A stretch of DNA of 64,000 bases from Bagarius yarrelli (GCA_005784505.1 VCAZ01000246.1:1-64000), one strand, 5' to 3'. Counted from the stretch's first letter, positions 50,311 to 63,102 are shown. Program-made: numbers and translations. The notes: generated by a model not told the origin, from the letters alone.

Positions 50311-51345
50311 ACGTTGTTTTACAGAAAAAAAAGGTAAAGAAGGTGATTAATGTGAAAAGTGGCATTAATCCAGAATATTCTAGAATAGAGTAACTATATA
50401 AACAAAACTCAAATATATTCTGTCAGTTTAGATAAATAACTAATTAGCACGTATTGACTTTGTGTAACACTGCCTATTATTTGCGGTGAAATGTTACGAT
50501 GTCAAACGATCTCCATGGTGCCTCGATTCTATTAGCGCATGTTGCTACATATAGTCACAATGTAGTTTTAGTGAAAATGGAGACTTTTCTCTGTAAACAA
50601 TCAAAATTTCTGAGGTAAATGTTGATATTCCAGACTGTTTTGTCTTATTTTTACGGTCACTGCACCTTTACTTTGGCATATATAACACTGAGACGCTAGC
50701 TAACGCTAGGAAAAACTGAAGGTACGACAGAAACACAAGTGAGAACTTGTCTTTTGAATGTAACATGTAAGTGTAAACAGATTAAAAGGCTTTAATTAGT
50801 TTACTTTATAAGACTTTAAATCACAAACCTTTGTGTTTAAGGGGAATAAAGCACTTTAGAGTGTGTTGTAATAAAAAAAAAAAAAAAAAAATCAACATCT
50901 AGTTAATAACATTGACCCAGCTTCTACATCACACATAACACCTGGTTGATAATCACACTATAAGTTTTATTCCCTCTATACTGTACCTATTCAGCAGATA
51001 TCACCCCGCTAATGTGTCTGCTGTCTGGTATCTGTACATTCCCTCCGTCTCTGGAGAGACAAAAAAACGGCAGCGCTCTTTTCCCTCCCCATTTAAAACC
51101 CATTAGAATTCCGGCACGTGTGCGAAATCGTAAGAGCGCGGCTACTATCATCGCGCCTTTGCGTCATTAAGCGCAACAGAACTCATTCGGTCTCCTGCAC
51201 GTCAGCACTATCTAATTAGCTGACGAGTAAACAGCTAGCGCATTTGTCTTATGAATTAAACATGGGCGGAATGTTTGCAGTGCTCGGAACGCATGTGTGC
51301 TCGTGCAAACAACAAAATAATTGGATAATTAACAAACATGCTTCC
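50311..51345. other. Upstream flank, mostly unassigned
   Basis: AT-rich with a poly-A at 50872-50891. The part at 51000-51260 (CCCATTAGAATTCCGGCACG, TGCGTCATTAAGCGCAACAG, CTAATTAGCTGACGAG) is unique and possibly regulatory. Confidence 0.3.
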
Positions 51346-51347
51346 CA

Positions 51348-51370
51348 ACCCCCCCCCCCCCCCCCCCCCC
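51348..51370. repeat. (C)n homopolymer
   Basis: About 22-23 consecutive C. The length is probably unreliable. Confidence 0.9.
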
Positions 51371-51809
51371 AACAAACAACCCCACCCCCACTTCTCTTCC
51401 ATTGCTCTCAAAAAGCTAATGCGCTAGAGGAAGAAACCTTGTTGGAACTGTAGAGCGATCAGTGCTTAGCGTCTACCTGAGAATGAATCTGTGTCCAAAA
51501 AAAAATGCTAATGAGATAGTTCATTAGCGCAAACGCACCAGCAACAAGGATCAAACCTTTGGAAGTTTTACAAATTGACACCAGGTGTACAAATAAATAG
51601 AAAAAAAACCATGATGAATAATAGATGAAGACAGGTGCGGAAAGTTGGTGGGATAAAAAAAAAAAAAGACGAGTTCCGGACCAATGAAAGACGAGGGGAG
51701 GTCCACGAACAAAAAAAACAAAAAAACAACCGATCCGTATAAAATATATTTGCTCTATAAAACCAAATTTAATTACATCTTTCTTTACAAAAATTATTGA
51801 TATCCCTGG

Positions 51810-51970
51810 TCGACGCTGTGGTGTAGTGGGTTAAGGAAACTTTGCACTTTGGTGACCTGGGTTCGGTTCTGGCTCGGGTCCTTTCCGGTTCCACCCCTTT
51901 CTCGCTATATCTTCCTCATTTCATCTCTATCCTATCAGTTTAATAAAGGTAAAAATGCAAAAAAATAAGT
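51810..51970 (+). mobile_element. SINE family D, tRNA-headed
   Basis: GTCGACGCTGTGGTGTAGTG head, GGTGACCTGGGTTCGGTTCT B-box region, GGCTCGGGTCCTTTCC, then CTCATTTCATCTCTATCCTA and an AATAAAGGTAAAAATGC tail. Confidence 0.7.
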
Positions 51971-52425
51971 TACACAAACAATAACATAAAATCGATATTA
52001 CAAAAATCGTAATTTGCAGTTTGTCATTTCTGACCAATTAGCATCCAGGATTCAACAGCGCTGTAGAGACAAAAAAATGAAACTCCAGCCTTTGTCTTTA
52101 GATTTACTGGTTTATATATAAACTACAAATAAATAAAAACTTACAGAACAATTCATTTGCATTTAGTGACACATACAAAACTCCACAAAAGGCAGATAAA
52201 CTTTGTGTGCCTTATTAATTTGCTGAAAATCACCCATCTTGAAATGATGGAGGTAAAAATGATAAAATATATAAATGCTTCTTGAATGCCAACAAACAAA
52301 AAACAGGTATGGTATCCCCAGAAAAATAGCAAGCAATGCTGACCTTGAAATGTTTCTTCTTCTAAAAAAGCGTAACTAGAAATATGTTCAAGGGTAAATA
52401 AATTTGGTTTGACTTGGTGTGTCAG
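51971..52425. other. Upstream flank, nothing assignable
   Basis: AT-rich unique sequence; frame at 52153-52482 (minus) has no recognisable features. Confidence 0.4.
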
Positions 52426-52875
52426 AATCTCCATCATCGGTCTCCTTTCCGCTTTATCTTTCTGACCGTCACTGCCATACAAACCTGGAGTGTTTTACTC
52501 AATATTTCTGACGGCTCTTAATGAATTCCTGGTCTACACCCGGACAATCCTCGGTATTTCTCCCCTTTTCCTTTTATTCCCAGGACTCTTTGTTGTCCCT
52601 GGCCTAATTTTGCTCTTCTTCGCTCCTTTAAGGGGGCCCTTGTGACAGCTGATGGACAGTTTTAGGGCTGAGCGTTTTATGGATGTGTCCGACTCTCTCG
52701 CCTGGAACTCTTACCAAAGGAGTATTTACCACCCCTATAACAAAAACGCTGCTGGAACACTCTGTCAACTCGGCTCCCTCGGCAGCGTTCGAGCCAATGC
52801 CGTAATCTTCTCGAGCCGTAGGGAGATTCATCTAGGAGAAACGCTGCCGCTTTAGGGTCTGGTTTTTTTTTTCTT
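52426..52875. promoter_or_regulatory. Candidate non-coding regulatory island
   Basis: Unique dense text: GACGGCTCTTAATGAATTCC, TTTTCCTTTTATTCCCAGGA, GACAGCTGATGGACAGTTTT, GAGCGTTTTATGGATGTGTC. No repeat content. Confidence 0.28.
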
Positions 52876-53870
52876 TTTATGACCCAAACATACCACAGTA
52901 GCATGAAGGTATAACATATATGTAGCTACTGCGGTGAGGCGGTTTTCAGCTGCCTCAAACAAGAAAAAGTTCAAATGTTAGTCGTTTATCTTTTTTTTTT
53001 TGTTAGTATAATTTAGAAATGATAACATCACACGGCTACGTAAAATGGTTAATTAGGTGGATATACCACATTGCTCTCAGAATCAGACATCTTGATTCTA
53101 ATTGGTTGGAAGCTTGTTGATTGATTTTTTTTGAACAATGATTCAAGCTGCAAGACAAAATGGGAACGGGAAAAGAATCCAATTTACCACATGTACAATT
53201 GTTAATAAGGTAAATAATATTTTTTAAGGTGCAAGACATAGTACAGTATTTTATAAGAAAGACCATTGATTCTTCCTATCTCTTTATTCTTCTCTTTATT
53301 GCTGCGATAAACAATCATTTCCTCATCTACATGTAATTTATATTTCTTTTTTTAATTTAAAAATACAATAACACCTAAAAGCCGTAACCTACCAAAACAA
53401 CGAAAACACTTTTCCCAACAGACACTGGAGACTTAATTCAAAAGCCTAAATGAACATAAAACGTCAAGCTAAAAATGATTTTGCACCAGGTAAATGGTGG
53501 CAATGGAAATAATAACACGTTAAAGCAAGCACGAACAACCTGTGTCTTGTATCCTTAGCATCCCTTTCAAACACCCCAACCCCCTTTCGCTCTCTTTTCA
53601 CAAAAGATCCCTCTTCATGTGTCTATGCTTTCCCCCACCAGCACCTTGCTTTACTCTCATTTGTTGCAGTCTGTCTGATTAGCTTAAACATCCACTTTTA
53701 GCTTACTCAACCTCAGTGCTAACAAGGTCCTCAGTAAGATGTGTGAATCCCTGGGGATCAACCAGGTTATCTGCCCCTTGTATCTCTATGGGCTTCATCC
53801 TGATTGAGGAGTTGCACACAAATATTTGACAAAAACAGGCATGCAATTATTTTGTTGTTCATTTATAACA
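52876..53870. other. Upstream flank, nothing assignable
   Basis: AT-rich unique sequence with no gene or repeat recognised. Confidence 0.4.
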
Positions 53871-53875
53871 CCAAT

Positions 53876-54180
53876 AAAGCCAGGGTTCGATTTCCAGGCA
53901 GGAGCCTTTCTGTGTGTTTGTATGTTCTCCCCGTGCTTGTGTTTGTTTACTCCGGGTTCTCCAGTTTCCTCCCACAGTCCAAAAACATGTATGTTAGATT
54001 GATCGGTGATTCTAAATTGTCCATAGAAGTGAGTGTGTGTGTGTCCTTGTGATGGACTGGTGGCCTGTCCAGGGTGTCCCCCCTCCTGCCTTTCACCCTT
54101 TCTGAGACGGTTGGAATAGACTCCAGCAGATCCCTGTGACCTCGAATTAGGGAATAAGCGGGTATAGAAGCTGAATGACT
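53876..54180 (+). mobile_element. SINE family C, copy 4
   Basis: AGGGTTCGATTTCCAGGCAG then GAGCCTTTCTGTGTG, CTCCCCGTGC, CTCCCACAGTCCAAAAACAT, CCTGTCCAGGGTGTCCCCC, GGTTGGAATAGACTCCAGC. The head is truncated, but the middle is present, unlike at 31.5 and 49.3 kb. Confidence 0.87.
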
Positions 54181-54329
54181 AAATAAATTTATAATACCAT
54201 TTAACACAACATAAAAAAGGTGAACGGTGATAAAAGCTGCTAAAAAAGGGGTCACGTCTAAAGCCAAAAACTTCTAAAGCAGCAGCAAATCCCAAAGCCT
54301 GTTGTCCTTGTTGCCCCCCGACTATGGGA

Positions 54330-54910
54330 TATTAAATTGAGACTATGATATCACCTTTGCGGCAATGGCTAATAATACCTCATCCTCCAGATCAATAGAG
54401 CTGGCCTAGATTTCTGGCCTGTGCTCTCCATAAAGGGATCCAGAGATTGTGCTATATTTTCTCATCCCCCTTTCTCGTTCTTTCTTATTACAAGAGACAA
54501 AAAGAATAATAACGAGTGACCAGCACTGGGCTCAGCAAGCTTTTGCGCACTCTCCAGGGAGGTTTATGTATCCTTTTTTTATGCCATGTTTATGGGACAC
54601 CCCAGATGCCGGCTGTGTCTCTTCATTAAAGGGTGAAATCTCTGGTCCCTCTGCCTGTAATTCAGCACGGCTTTGTGCTGATGCGCAATGGAGAATTACC
54701 TCCATCGGCTTTACAGAAAGGGGAACGGAGTGAGAGTAAAGCCACAGAAGGAAATGATGTGAAAGATCTGCTCGCACACTGTATCACCTTTCTGCCCGCA
54801 GGCCAATGCAATCCCATCGACTCAAAGCTCCTGGGGGTCCCAGATTTCTATCCAAACACAGATCCATCTGTCGTAGTTGACAGAAATCTTCTACTCTGAA
54901 CATTTGCTTT
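54330..54910. promoter_or_regulatory. Candidate non-coding regulatory island (strong texture)
   Basis: About 580 bp of unique balanced-composition sequence with AATAACGAGTGACCAGCACT, GGTTTATGTATCC, GCTGATGCGCAATGGAGAAT then TACC. Overlapping frames on both strands are open but carry no family signature. Confidence 0.3.
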
Positions 54911-55479
54911 AGGCCTCCAGATTATTTATCGGTACTTTGGATGGGATCCAACGTTTTTCTTATCTTAGCATCTACATTGGTCACAAAAAGCTAACAAAAT
55001 CACAGTGTTTATTTTTGTGAAGACTTACCATGGCCAATTTAACAGTTAATCCTAATAAAACCCAACAAAACCAGGATTCAATTTTGTTGATTTCTGTGAC
55101 TGCTGTTGCTGTGTAGAAACCTGAGTCAGCCAGAATATCCTATTGATTTACATCCATTGATTTTCTGCACTACAATTTTCTGTCACGTTGTCAAACCAAA
55201 TGATGTATGAGCGGCCCCTGATGAGCTGAACTCTTTTAACACTGAACCATTAGGACCAATAATCAGAATGATCAGGAACAGCTTATAAGGGTCCAGCACT
55301 GCACTTTAAATCTTTTTAACACGCTTCTACAAATCACACCATTTTAGCCGCCATGACGGCTTATTTAGTCGGCTAATTACCGCTAACGTGACACTGCATA
55401 CATGGTAACGTTAGTTTTCATATAAAGCATGTTCTTAAATAAACTATAGTTTAGCAGTGCTTTAGCAGATCATCATGTC
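54911..55479. other. Upstream flank, nothing assignable
   Basis: Unique sequence without recognised features. Confidence 0.4.
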
Positions 55480-55720
55480 CTGCTCATGAGTGCTGGAAAC
55501 CATCGTTCCAAGACATTAGGCCATGATTAACAAGCTGTAATGAGAAGCCAGAGGCAAGAATAATTACCTAGCATGCCATATGATTCCCCAAGAGCTTCTC
55601 TTCAGATCCAAATCAAAGACATTAATAAAGCCAGAGATTAATCAGATCTATTATAATGCAAAAAGATTCACGGAAAAACGTGGACCTGATCACTTTAAAA
55701 ATATTGAAAAACACTTATTA
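55480..55720. promoter_or_regulatory. Candidate enhancer-like block, TAAT and TCF sites
   Basis: GCCATGATTAACAAGCTGTA, GAATAATTACCTAGCATGCC, AATCAAAGAC (TCF/LEF ATCAAAG at 55612-55618), ACATTAATAAAGCC and AGATTAATCAGATC. A cluster of homeodomain-type sites in unique sequence. Confidence 0.32.
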
Positions 55721-56135
55721 AAAATCTCTTCTTTTAATGCAACCTGAGTTTGGAACGAGGTTGCAGTGATAATTCTGCGCCTACATGAACCCTGAGGCTA
55801 TCGTCAGCGGCTAATCTGATTTTAGCGTATAAATTCTGCCTAATTTAATTTGTAGGTATAATTCAGTTACAGACAAGGTTAAGGAAGGGCTCGGAGACGC
55901 AGTGTACAGAGAGAGGAGACGTACTGAGACTGTCTGAAAGGGTTGGCAACCATGTTAGCCTTTTATATAAAACGCTGATTGAGCATATTACAGCAGATTT
56001 TACAATTATGATGTTGCCAATCATGAAAAATGCATGTCGTTGAATAGTTTAGCTCTTGTAATTTGTTTTGTATTAATTTTTAAACAAAAGAATTACATTT
56101 TTTTTTTTTTTTTTGTGAAATGCAAAAAATCTTAT
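55721..56135. other. Upstream flank, nothing assignable
   Basis: Unique sequence ending in a poly-T (56098-56114). Confidence 0.4.
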
Positions 56136-56139
56136 TTGC

Positions 56140-56435
56140 TTTCATTCATTTGTCTTCTATATGCGCTTATTCCCTAAATCAGGGTCACTGGGATCTGCTG
56201 GAGTCTATCCCAGCCGTCCATCACAGGGCCAAACACACACACACACACACACACACTCACTACTATGGGCAATTTAGAATCACTAATCAATCTAACATAC
56301 ATGTTTTTTGACTGTGGGAGGAGAACCCGGGGTGAACATACACAAGCACAGGGAGAACATACAAACTGCAAGGAAATCGAACCCGGGACCTTCTTACTGT
56401 GAGGAAACAGTGATAACCACTAAGCCCCGTTGCTG
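56140..56435 (-). mobile_element. SINE family C, copy 5
   Basis: Inverted copy: TTCATTCATTTG tail, GATCTGCTGGAGTCTATCCC, CATCACAGGGCCA with a CA tract, TTTTTTGACTGTGGGAGGAG, GAAATCGAACCCGGGACCTT (B box) and GTGATAACCACTAAGCCCC head. Confidence 0.88.
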
Positions 56436-57139
56436 ACCCCAAATTTGCTTTCAGTTATTTACTAATATAGAAAGAATCTATATAGTCTAAAAATGTTTTA
56501 GAAAGGCAAACGTGCAAACCCCTATGGATGAAAAAACCCTCTATAGCTTGTATGAAAAGCGTAAGTTAGTGGAACAACTCCTTCTTCTTCCAAATTAATC
56601 GGACCTGGAACCTGGTCTTCAACTATAGACTACAACGGATCAACTAAATAGAAATTACACACTTAATGCTGTTATTGGAATTATAAAAAAAGCCATCATG
56701 ATAGTATAAAATTAGCCCCAACCTCACTGGTAGAAATAGAAGGGCAAATAGAGGAAACTTGGAGCTTTACCAAAATTTGAGGATCAAAATCTGGAAACTG
56801 ATGAGTTAACAATAGCAATCAGAGCCTTCAAGAAGACATGCTAGCCTAAGAAAAGAAAAATAAGGTAAGGAATTAAGCCAAAAGAAGTCCGATGTTATTA
56901 ATGCATGTATAGCAGACATAAACGACTAGATGGATCGAGAATAAAAAGAAAGCTAAAACCCCCATAAATCAGCATAATTTAAACCAAACAACATATAAAA
57001 GTAATCGGTTATTGTCTTCCGATGAAAGCGGGTAAGTGTTCAGGCTTAAAAAAACTGGTATAAATTTCCTCAAGTCTTTTTTGTAGCAACATAAAAGTGA
57101 AATAAAACATAATAATACAAAACAGAAATATTGGGCTAT
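56436..57139. other. Upstream flank, nothing assignable
   Basis: Unique sequence without coding character. Confidence 0.4.
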
Positions 57140-57300
57140 TAGAGAGGCCAACGAGGATATTGAGCTATTACCGGGAGAGATTAATTGATCGGGGCATCCA
57201 TAACTGTTTAATTGAGCAGAAAATAGCAGAAAGCTCTGATGGGGGCATCATAAAAAATGCTTGTCAACAGACCCATAATGCACTGTGTCCAATTCCACCG
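57140..57300. promoter_or_regulatory. Candidate non-coding regulatory island
   Basis: GAGAGATTAATTGATCGGGG, CTGTTTAATTGAGCAG and GGGGGCATCATAAAAAATGC with several homeodomain-like cores in unique sequence. Confidence 0.25.
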
Positions 57301-57535
57301 GTTTTTGTTTTTTTTTGCTTTTGTCCACCGTCTCTATTAGCACTGAATATAAAATAAAAAAGAGGCTAAAAAAAAGATTCACATGACAATAAAGGCCACT
57401 GGCAGGAGAACCAACAAAGAAGTAGTAGAAGAAATACTTTTACTTCTTTAATAAAAGAAAAAAACGGTAATATTGTGGTACAAATGTGTAAATCCGAGGT
57501 CAAAGTTGGAACCCGGAACTCTAATCAAACACTCA

Positions 57536-57620
57536 TAAATCAATGGGTGTGTTATCGCAGATTGGAGCTAAACTCTGCAGGACACCGGTCCTCCAGGAAC
57601 TAGTCTGGTGACTCCTGGTG
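57536..57620. mobile_element. Palindromic MITE-like element, partial copy 2
   Basis: TTGGAGCTAAACTCTGCAGG, ACACCGGTCCTCCAGGAAC and TAGTCTGGTGACTCC match, inverted, the left end of the element at 12693. Confidence 0.75.
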
Positions 57621-59395
57621 TAAACCATTGCAATATGCCCTTTGTCAATTTTTTTATTTTTATTTTTTATATTAAGTCCCTTACTTATATTACTATCTTG
57701 GTCCTTTACATCAACTCGGTATCCTTTCATTACAATTCATTGTTGACTTGTATCACTAACTATTCCTCTGCTGTGTGTTCCTTGTTGTTTCTAACTCTGT
57801 CACCCCACCTTATGCTACTACCCTATTGCCTAGTTTATATCCATATCCATATCCCATTTTCATGTCTTTACCCTATGATCCCACCCCATTTGTTATTCAT
57901 CTTCAGGGCGGCCTGTGACATAGGCGACATGGCCAGAATGATTGGGGGGCGCTGCACAATATGGTTTTGCCACCATTGTGCGCTCCTACAGCCCTATAAT
58001 AGGCAAAAATATTTTTGGCAGTTAAACAAAATTCTAGCTAACCGCTGAACTGATTTAAATGAAAACTGACATCAACATAAATTGACATGTCATGGTGGAC
58101 TAATTTAAACAAGCACATGTGCATCAGGACACCATCGTAATCCGTCACTATAACGCATTAATTATGCATGCACATGCAGTTACCATATATTAGTTTTGTC
58201 GTTTATGTGCTTGAGAAGTATTCTGTCCAAAGAATAAGTGAAAGACAATTATCAGGTGCACAAGGCAGGAAGTGGCGCAAAGACAGGAAGCAGAAACAAA
58301 AGCAAAATAGAGGTAGGAATCAGAAGTTAATGATGGTGTATTAGCTTGTTATGTTTATGTAGTGTTTAAAAAAAGCCTCTTCAGATCATCCTAACTGGCA
58401 ATAGAATAAGGGGGCGCAAATCTACAATCTTGCATAGGGCGCCCCCAGAGGACTGGGCCACACTTGACCAGCTTAATTCATTTTTTATACCCTTTCCTGT
58501 CCCTTACTACTTCCTGCCATTCTCTGCCTTGTATCACTATCCATACCTCTTATCTCTACTTTTATCCCCACCTTCCACTCCATCACTTCCTCTATCCTTT
58601 ACTTTGCAACCCAGTTACTACCCTCTACCCCAGTTACTACCCTCTACCTCCTATTTCTCCAATTATCCGAATAATTTACTTTTTATTTCAGGCATCCAGA
58701 GCTTCTTATGCCAAGTTCACACTGCATTAACTCATCAGATCGTTGTTATTTTCACGCTGCATGTTTATCTTGGGTAACATTCAGTTGCTGCTGTGGTCGC
58801 ACGCATAATGGATCGACGACAGGAAGTTACACACTGCACACTGCACACTACAACTTTTTACAACCAAATTTACATGAGAAGTGATGAGAGAAAATAGCGC
58901 AAAATCAAGACTGGAAGTGTTACTGAAATTGTAGCTCATAAGTTTACAATAAAAATGGTTTGTGTACCGAGCAGTGAAAGGATTAAACAGAAAAAAAAAG
59001 ATGAAAACCAAAGCCATGCTGCCAGTGTGGGGCACCAAATCTCACTTACAAGGTCAAGCGGTGCGTCCTCTTCCAGCAGTGATTCCTTCTTTATGCAGCA
59101 ACAGCATTTCATTTTCCCCCTTCAGAAACAACCCCCTAAACATGCTAATTGCCATGTTTTGTAAATAAACATGAACCCCCACATGCACACACTTTTTTCT
59201 GGTACCACTTTGCTTGACAGGGTAGAAAAAGTGAGAATATGTTTTTTTTGTCACCCTGAGAGAAGAATTGATTGGACTTCAAACTCTGTAAGCAGTTGAA
59301 CAGATGTAATAAATATTGCCTCACATATATGGGGTTGTGTGATGAAGCGGAGTTACTGTTTCCACCCTGAAGCTGTTTTTTCTCTTCAGCAAGTG
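57621..59395. other. Upstream flank with an unidentified repeat-like pair
   Basis: The segments 57900-57960 (GGGGGGCGCTGCACAATATG) and 58408-58465 (GGGGGCGCAAATCTAC, GGGCGCCCCCAGAGGACTGG) look like ends of one or two unclassified repeats flanking a T/C-rich stretch. The frames at 58430-58777 are composition artefacts. Confidence 0.3.
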
Positions 59396-59399
59396 TTTT

Positions 59400-59551
59400 C
59401 TTTTCTCTCTCTCTCTTTCTCTCTCTCCATCTTCATCTCCCTTTATCACACTCCTCTCTTCAGTCATGCCCCTGGGTATCATTTCTGGCAGTTTGCAAAA
59501 TGAATCGATTTCAGGTTCACGGTAGTGTGCTTGTGTGTTTGTATGTATGTG

Positions 59552-59589
<38 letters not shown>

Positions 59590-59600
59590 GACACGTTGAT
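59400..59600. repeat. CT- and GT-rich tracts
   Basis: CT tract 59405-59427 and TG tract 59535-59588. Confidence 0.9.
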
Positions 59601-59690
59601 GTCGCTCTTTGTGAACAAATGCTAATTTAATCAATCCTCAATAAATCCCCCTTAGCGCTGACTCATGGATAGCTGCCTATATTAACCCTA
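59601..59690. promoter_or_regulatory. Candidate enhancer core with octamer and AP-1 site
   Basis: ATGCTAAT (59619-59626), TTTAATCAATCCTC and TGACTCA (59659-59665) in unique sequence; the same pair of motifs occurs in the 23.6-kb block. Confidence 0.3.
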
Positions 59691-60271
59691 ACACCACCTG
59701 CCAACACACACTCACACACACACCCACATACACACACACATACACTTGCATGGTAAACATCTCAGCATATGCTAAGTATCTGCGGTTTTTTTAGTAAGGT
59801 GGAAACTGCTGAGATGTTGCCTTCTTTAAAGGCGTAGGAGGCAAGAAATGCAACGTGGCGGCCATTAAAAATTAAAAATTAATCCTAGCCTTTTGGCCGT
59901 CAGTCTGGGGATGCGTCTCCTGCAGACACTGAAGCCTTGTAAAATGGTCAGATGCACCTAGGCCAAAATCCCAGTAAGAAAAAAAAGGATTTGCATTTAA
60001 TCCTTCATAACAGGCACCTAAATTTCAGCACAAAAACGGAATAAAGGATGTTACGGCTATTGATTTTCTTTAAAAAGTGCACGTCCCGTGTGGAAGAAAA
60101 GCTTTTATGGTGCTAATGTAAAAAAAAAAAACTTAGACCTCAGCAGTAATGAGCTTTTTTCCTCTGAATATATTCGATTCGATGTGATTTCTTAATGCTG
60201 ATTGGTGCAATCCATTTCATTCCTTTCCTGTAACGACTGCATGCGAATGGCATTGACTGTAACTAAAATAT
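59691..60271. other. Upstream flank, nothing assignable
   Basis: Unique sequence with short CA runs (59703-59750). Confidence 0.4.
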
Positions 60272-61271
60272 CAGTGTTGGTCAGTGCTGGTCAGTCAGTC
60301 TGGAACACTATCAGAATCACTGACCTCCATTTACAACCTAAAAATTAGATCCATTAAATGGTATTAATTTATTCCAGCAGTTTATTCTCTTCATTTCGTA
60401 GTGTTTCTCTCGCTGCACTGCTTCCAGTACGTGGATGTGGATGTTAGATTTTTTGTCCAATCAGATTTCAGTTTCTATGGGCTGCCATGTTAATCTAATC
60501 TTCCTTCAGAATCAGTAGCGCTGCCCGTGGAACTTACACTATATTAGCAGTGGCAGATTGATCATTGGGTAATATTATTAAACACTGGTTTATTAACCAA
60601 TCAGGTTTAAGGTTCCCCTTGACAGGGCACGCTAACTGGCTCATAATAACGACATTTTTCCATCCTCTGATTGGTCAATCAGAGTAAAACCTTTATAGCC
60701 AAGTTCATTTACCAAAACGTGTCTGTACAGTTGAATTAGAATTAGACTTTTTACCCCCACAATGGCTGATGGAGGAGAAATTAATTTTGTCTCGAACAAG
60801 CTTAAAAATACATTATTAATGTGGATTTTCCTGGTAAAGTTGTAGATGATGAGGAGAGTTCGGTATCCTGAAGATAACTAGCTTGTCTCAGTGCAGGAAA
60901 GAGTTTATTCCCCACTTCCAGACCAGCGCCGCCGAGCGGTAACACTGACTTACAGCCTTTAAATGTCTGATAGATTTGATTGATATCTGTAATGTTTTTG
61001 TGATGTTATATTAATATTAAGATAAATATTGATTCTGAACTGCTCCAGATGTTGTAGGTGGTACAGTTGTGGTTGTAGTGTAGAGGTTTGGAGTTGTGTG
61101 TTAACGGGTTTTCTTGTCTCTCTGTCTGTAATTCCACGGCGTGTTATATTGTGGGTTTGTTTAGTATTGATGTGTTTCTATAATTGGGATGTGATAGTGG
61201 GGGTATTAAGAGGTGTATCAGTCGGGGTAAATCACTGAAGGTCCAGCTACCAAATGCACCGCCCGCTACTG
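60272..61271 (+). mobile_element. Non-autonomous hAT-like DNA transposon, copy 2
   Basis: 1,000 bp colinear with 16345-17406 and mostly identical, differing by small deletions (for example the ATTAGATGATTAATAATATT stretch) and substitutions. Ends CAGTGTTGGTCAGTGC and, inverted, CAGTAGCGGGCGGTGC. The same decayed coding start (MADGGEINFVSNKLKN, 60762) is present. Confidence 0.75.
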
Positions 61272-62930
61272 CTTAAAAAATATTTAAAAGTTCCTTTTTT
61301 ATATATTTTTAAGACTTCACAATTGGGTCGCTGCTTTTAACCCACAATGTCATCACTATATTTCAGTGCAATCAGAACCTAGAATTGACTAAAATAGTTA
61401 AAAATGGTTTTGTTTTCTGGACTTCACCAGCAAAAAACAACTGCGCTGTATATTAAGAGGGTTTTATATTGACTGTGTTTTTTAATTATTTAGCAACTCA
61501 TTAAACAGCCGATCGAATCGAACAAGCCGGGGTTTGGGGTTAATTAAAAAAAGGAGGGTTAGGAATCAAAGGAAATGATTCACAAGACATCAGGTGGGAC
61601 ACAGATCAACACGCTGGAAGGTTCACCATTCCACCTAGGACCCTGACTCGACTCTGATATGCTAATAAATTAAGAATCGTTACGTCTTACGTCTTACGAT
61701 ATTAAGATGCACCAGTCACCACTGCAATTACCACCTGTTATGAGTTTTAGAAATTCAGAGCAAAAATCAAAGCCACTTTTCAAATGTTGATGAGGCTTCA
61801 GCTCGCTGTGAAACGCTAAACGTGCTGAAACGCTAAACTAACCCGTTCCCGTTAGTTATGACGGATCACATGACACGTTCTGATAGCTAAGCGTTTCTAT
61901 AGAAACAGAACAGCTCGTTTACAGGCACTTAGCAGCTACAAAAGGACCAACAGAATCTTAACTAATGAAAAGGTAATTACAAGCAGGAAACACGCTATTG
62001 ACAGGAAGGGGCGGAGACAAGACCAGAATCAACACAAAGGAAGGGAGGACCACGTGTCTCTCGCTAAGAACTAAACCAAGAAAGAAGCTTCAGCCCACCA
62101 GTTTGCCTCGATTATTTTTCTGCAACTTACTTCGCATTTCAGGGTGTTCTATTCCTTTATTTTTGCTTATAAATAAATTTAATTTTATTTTATAATGTTT
62201 AAATTAGATTTAATGTTTATGTAAAACAATTTGTATAGTTTTTTTGTTTAATTTAAGTGATAGTAAATATTTATGTACAATTTTTTGAATAATTGACTTT
62301 AACATTATTTAATTTATTAATTTAATTTATATAAACTTTTTAACTTCCGTCTAAGATAAAGCTAACTTTTTATTTTTATTATTAAATTGTTAAATCAGGT
62401 TAAATAAGGTGCCAATTTCATCAAATTCTGATCTTTGTTGGTAAAAAAAAATGATTGAACTACTTTTAAACCATTGCTACGTAATAAATCGGAGAAAAAA
62501 ATTAATTAAAAACCATGAATTAAACTTTTCTAAATGTTAAAATAAAATAAAATCCTAAGAAATAGAAATGGAAACTTAGCGCTGCATTTTTACTCTAATC
62601 ACTAAAATGAAAGCAATTTTTCTATTGGATGGTCCTGGTCGTTCTGTAGTCAGGAGTAAAAGTGACCGCTGTTCTTCCTCAGGAGGCGAGTGGAGGCTGG
62701 GACGGGTGATTGGCTCTGGAAAATGTGTGTTTAACCCTCACACACACTCATTAGGCTCGCTAATCTGGAGAGACCCAGAGAGAGAAAAAAAATCTCCCGG
62801 AAATCAATGGAAAATCAATGGCGCTCATTTTACATGTGGCTGCGTTTTTGTGCTGTTGCGGCTGCGAGCCGATTGGCTGATACTGTGTTAGTGATGAGAA
62901 TTGGATATGTTTTCCTACACCAACTAACCC
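61272..62930. other. Upstream flank, AT-rich, nothing assignable
   Basis: 62150-62560 is strongly AT-rich. The frame at 62607-62891 has no family signature. Confidence 0.4.
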
Positions 62931-62936
62931 CCCTAA

Positions 62937-62955
62937 CACACACACACACACACAC
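62937..62955. repeat. (CA)n microsatellite
   Basis: Short CA run. Confidence 0.9.
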
Positions 62956-63050
62956 CCTAGCTTTTATTCTATAACACTTTCAATCAGAAGTAATAAATTC
63001 ATTGACAGTTGAACAGAAGACTCTGGCTGTATCACAACAATAACATCACT

Positions 63051-63052
<2 letters not shown>

Positions 63053-63101
<49 letters not shown>
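63053..63101. repeat. (CA)n microsatellite
   Basis: CA run of about 47 bp. Confidence 0.96.

Positions 63102-63102
<1 letters not shown>

Noticed and set aside
57608..58777. Several open frames rich in Leu/Pro/Tyr
   Set aside because: T/C-rich low-complexity DNA without start context, conserved motifs or codon character.
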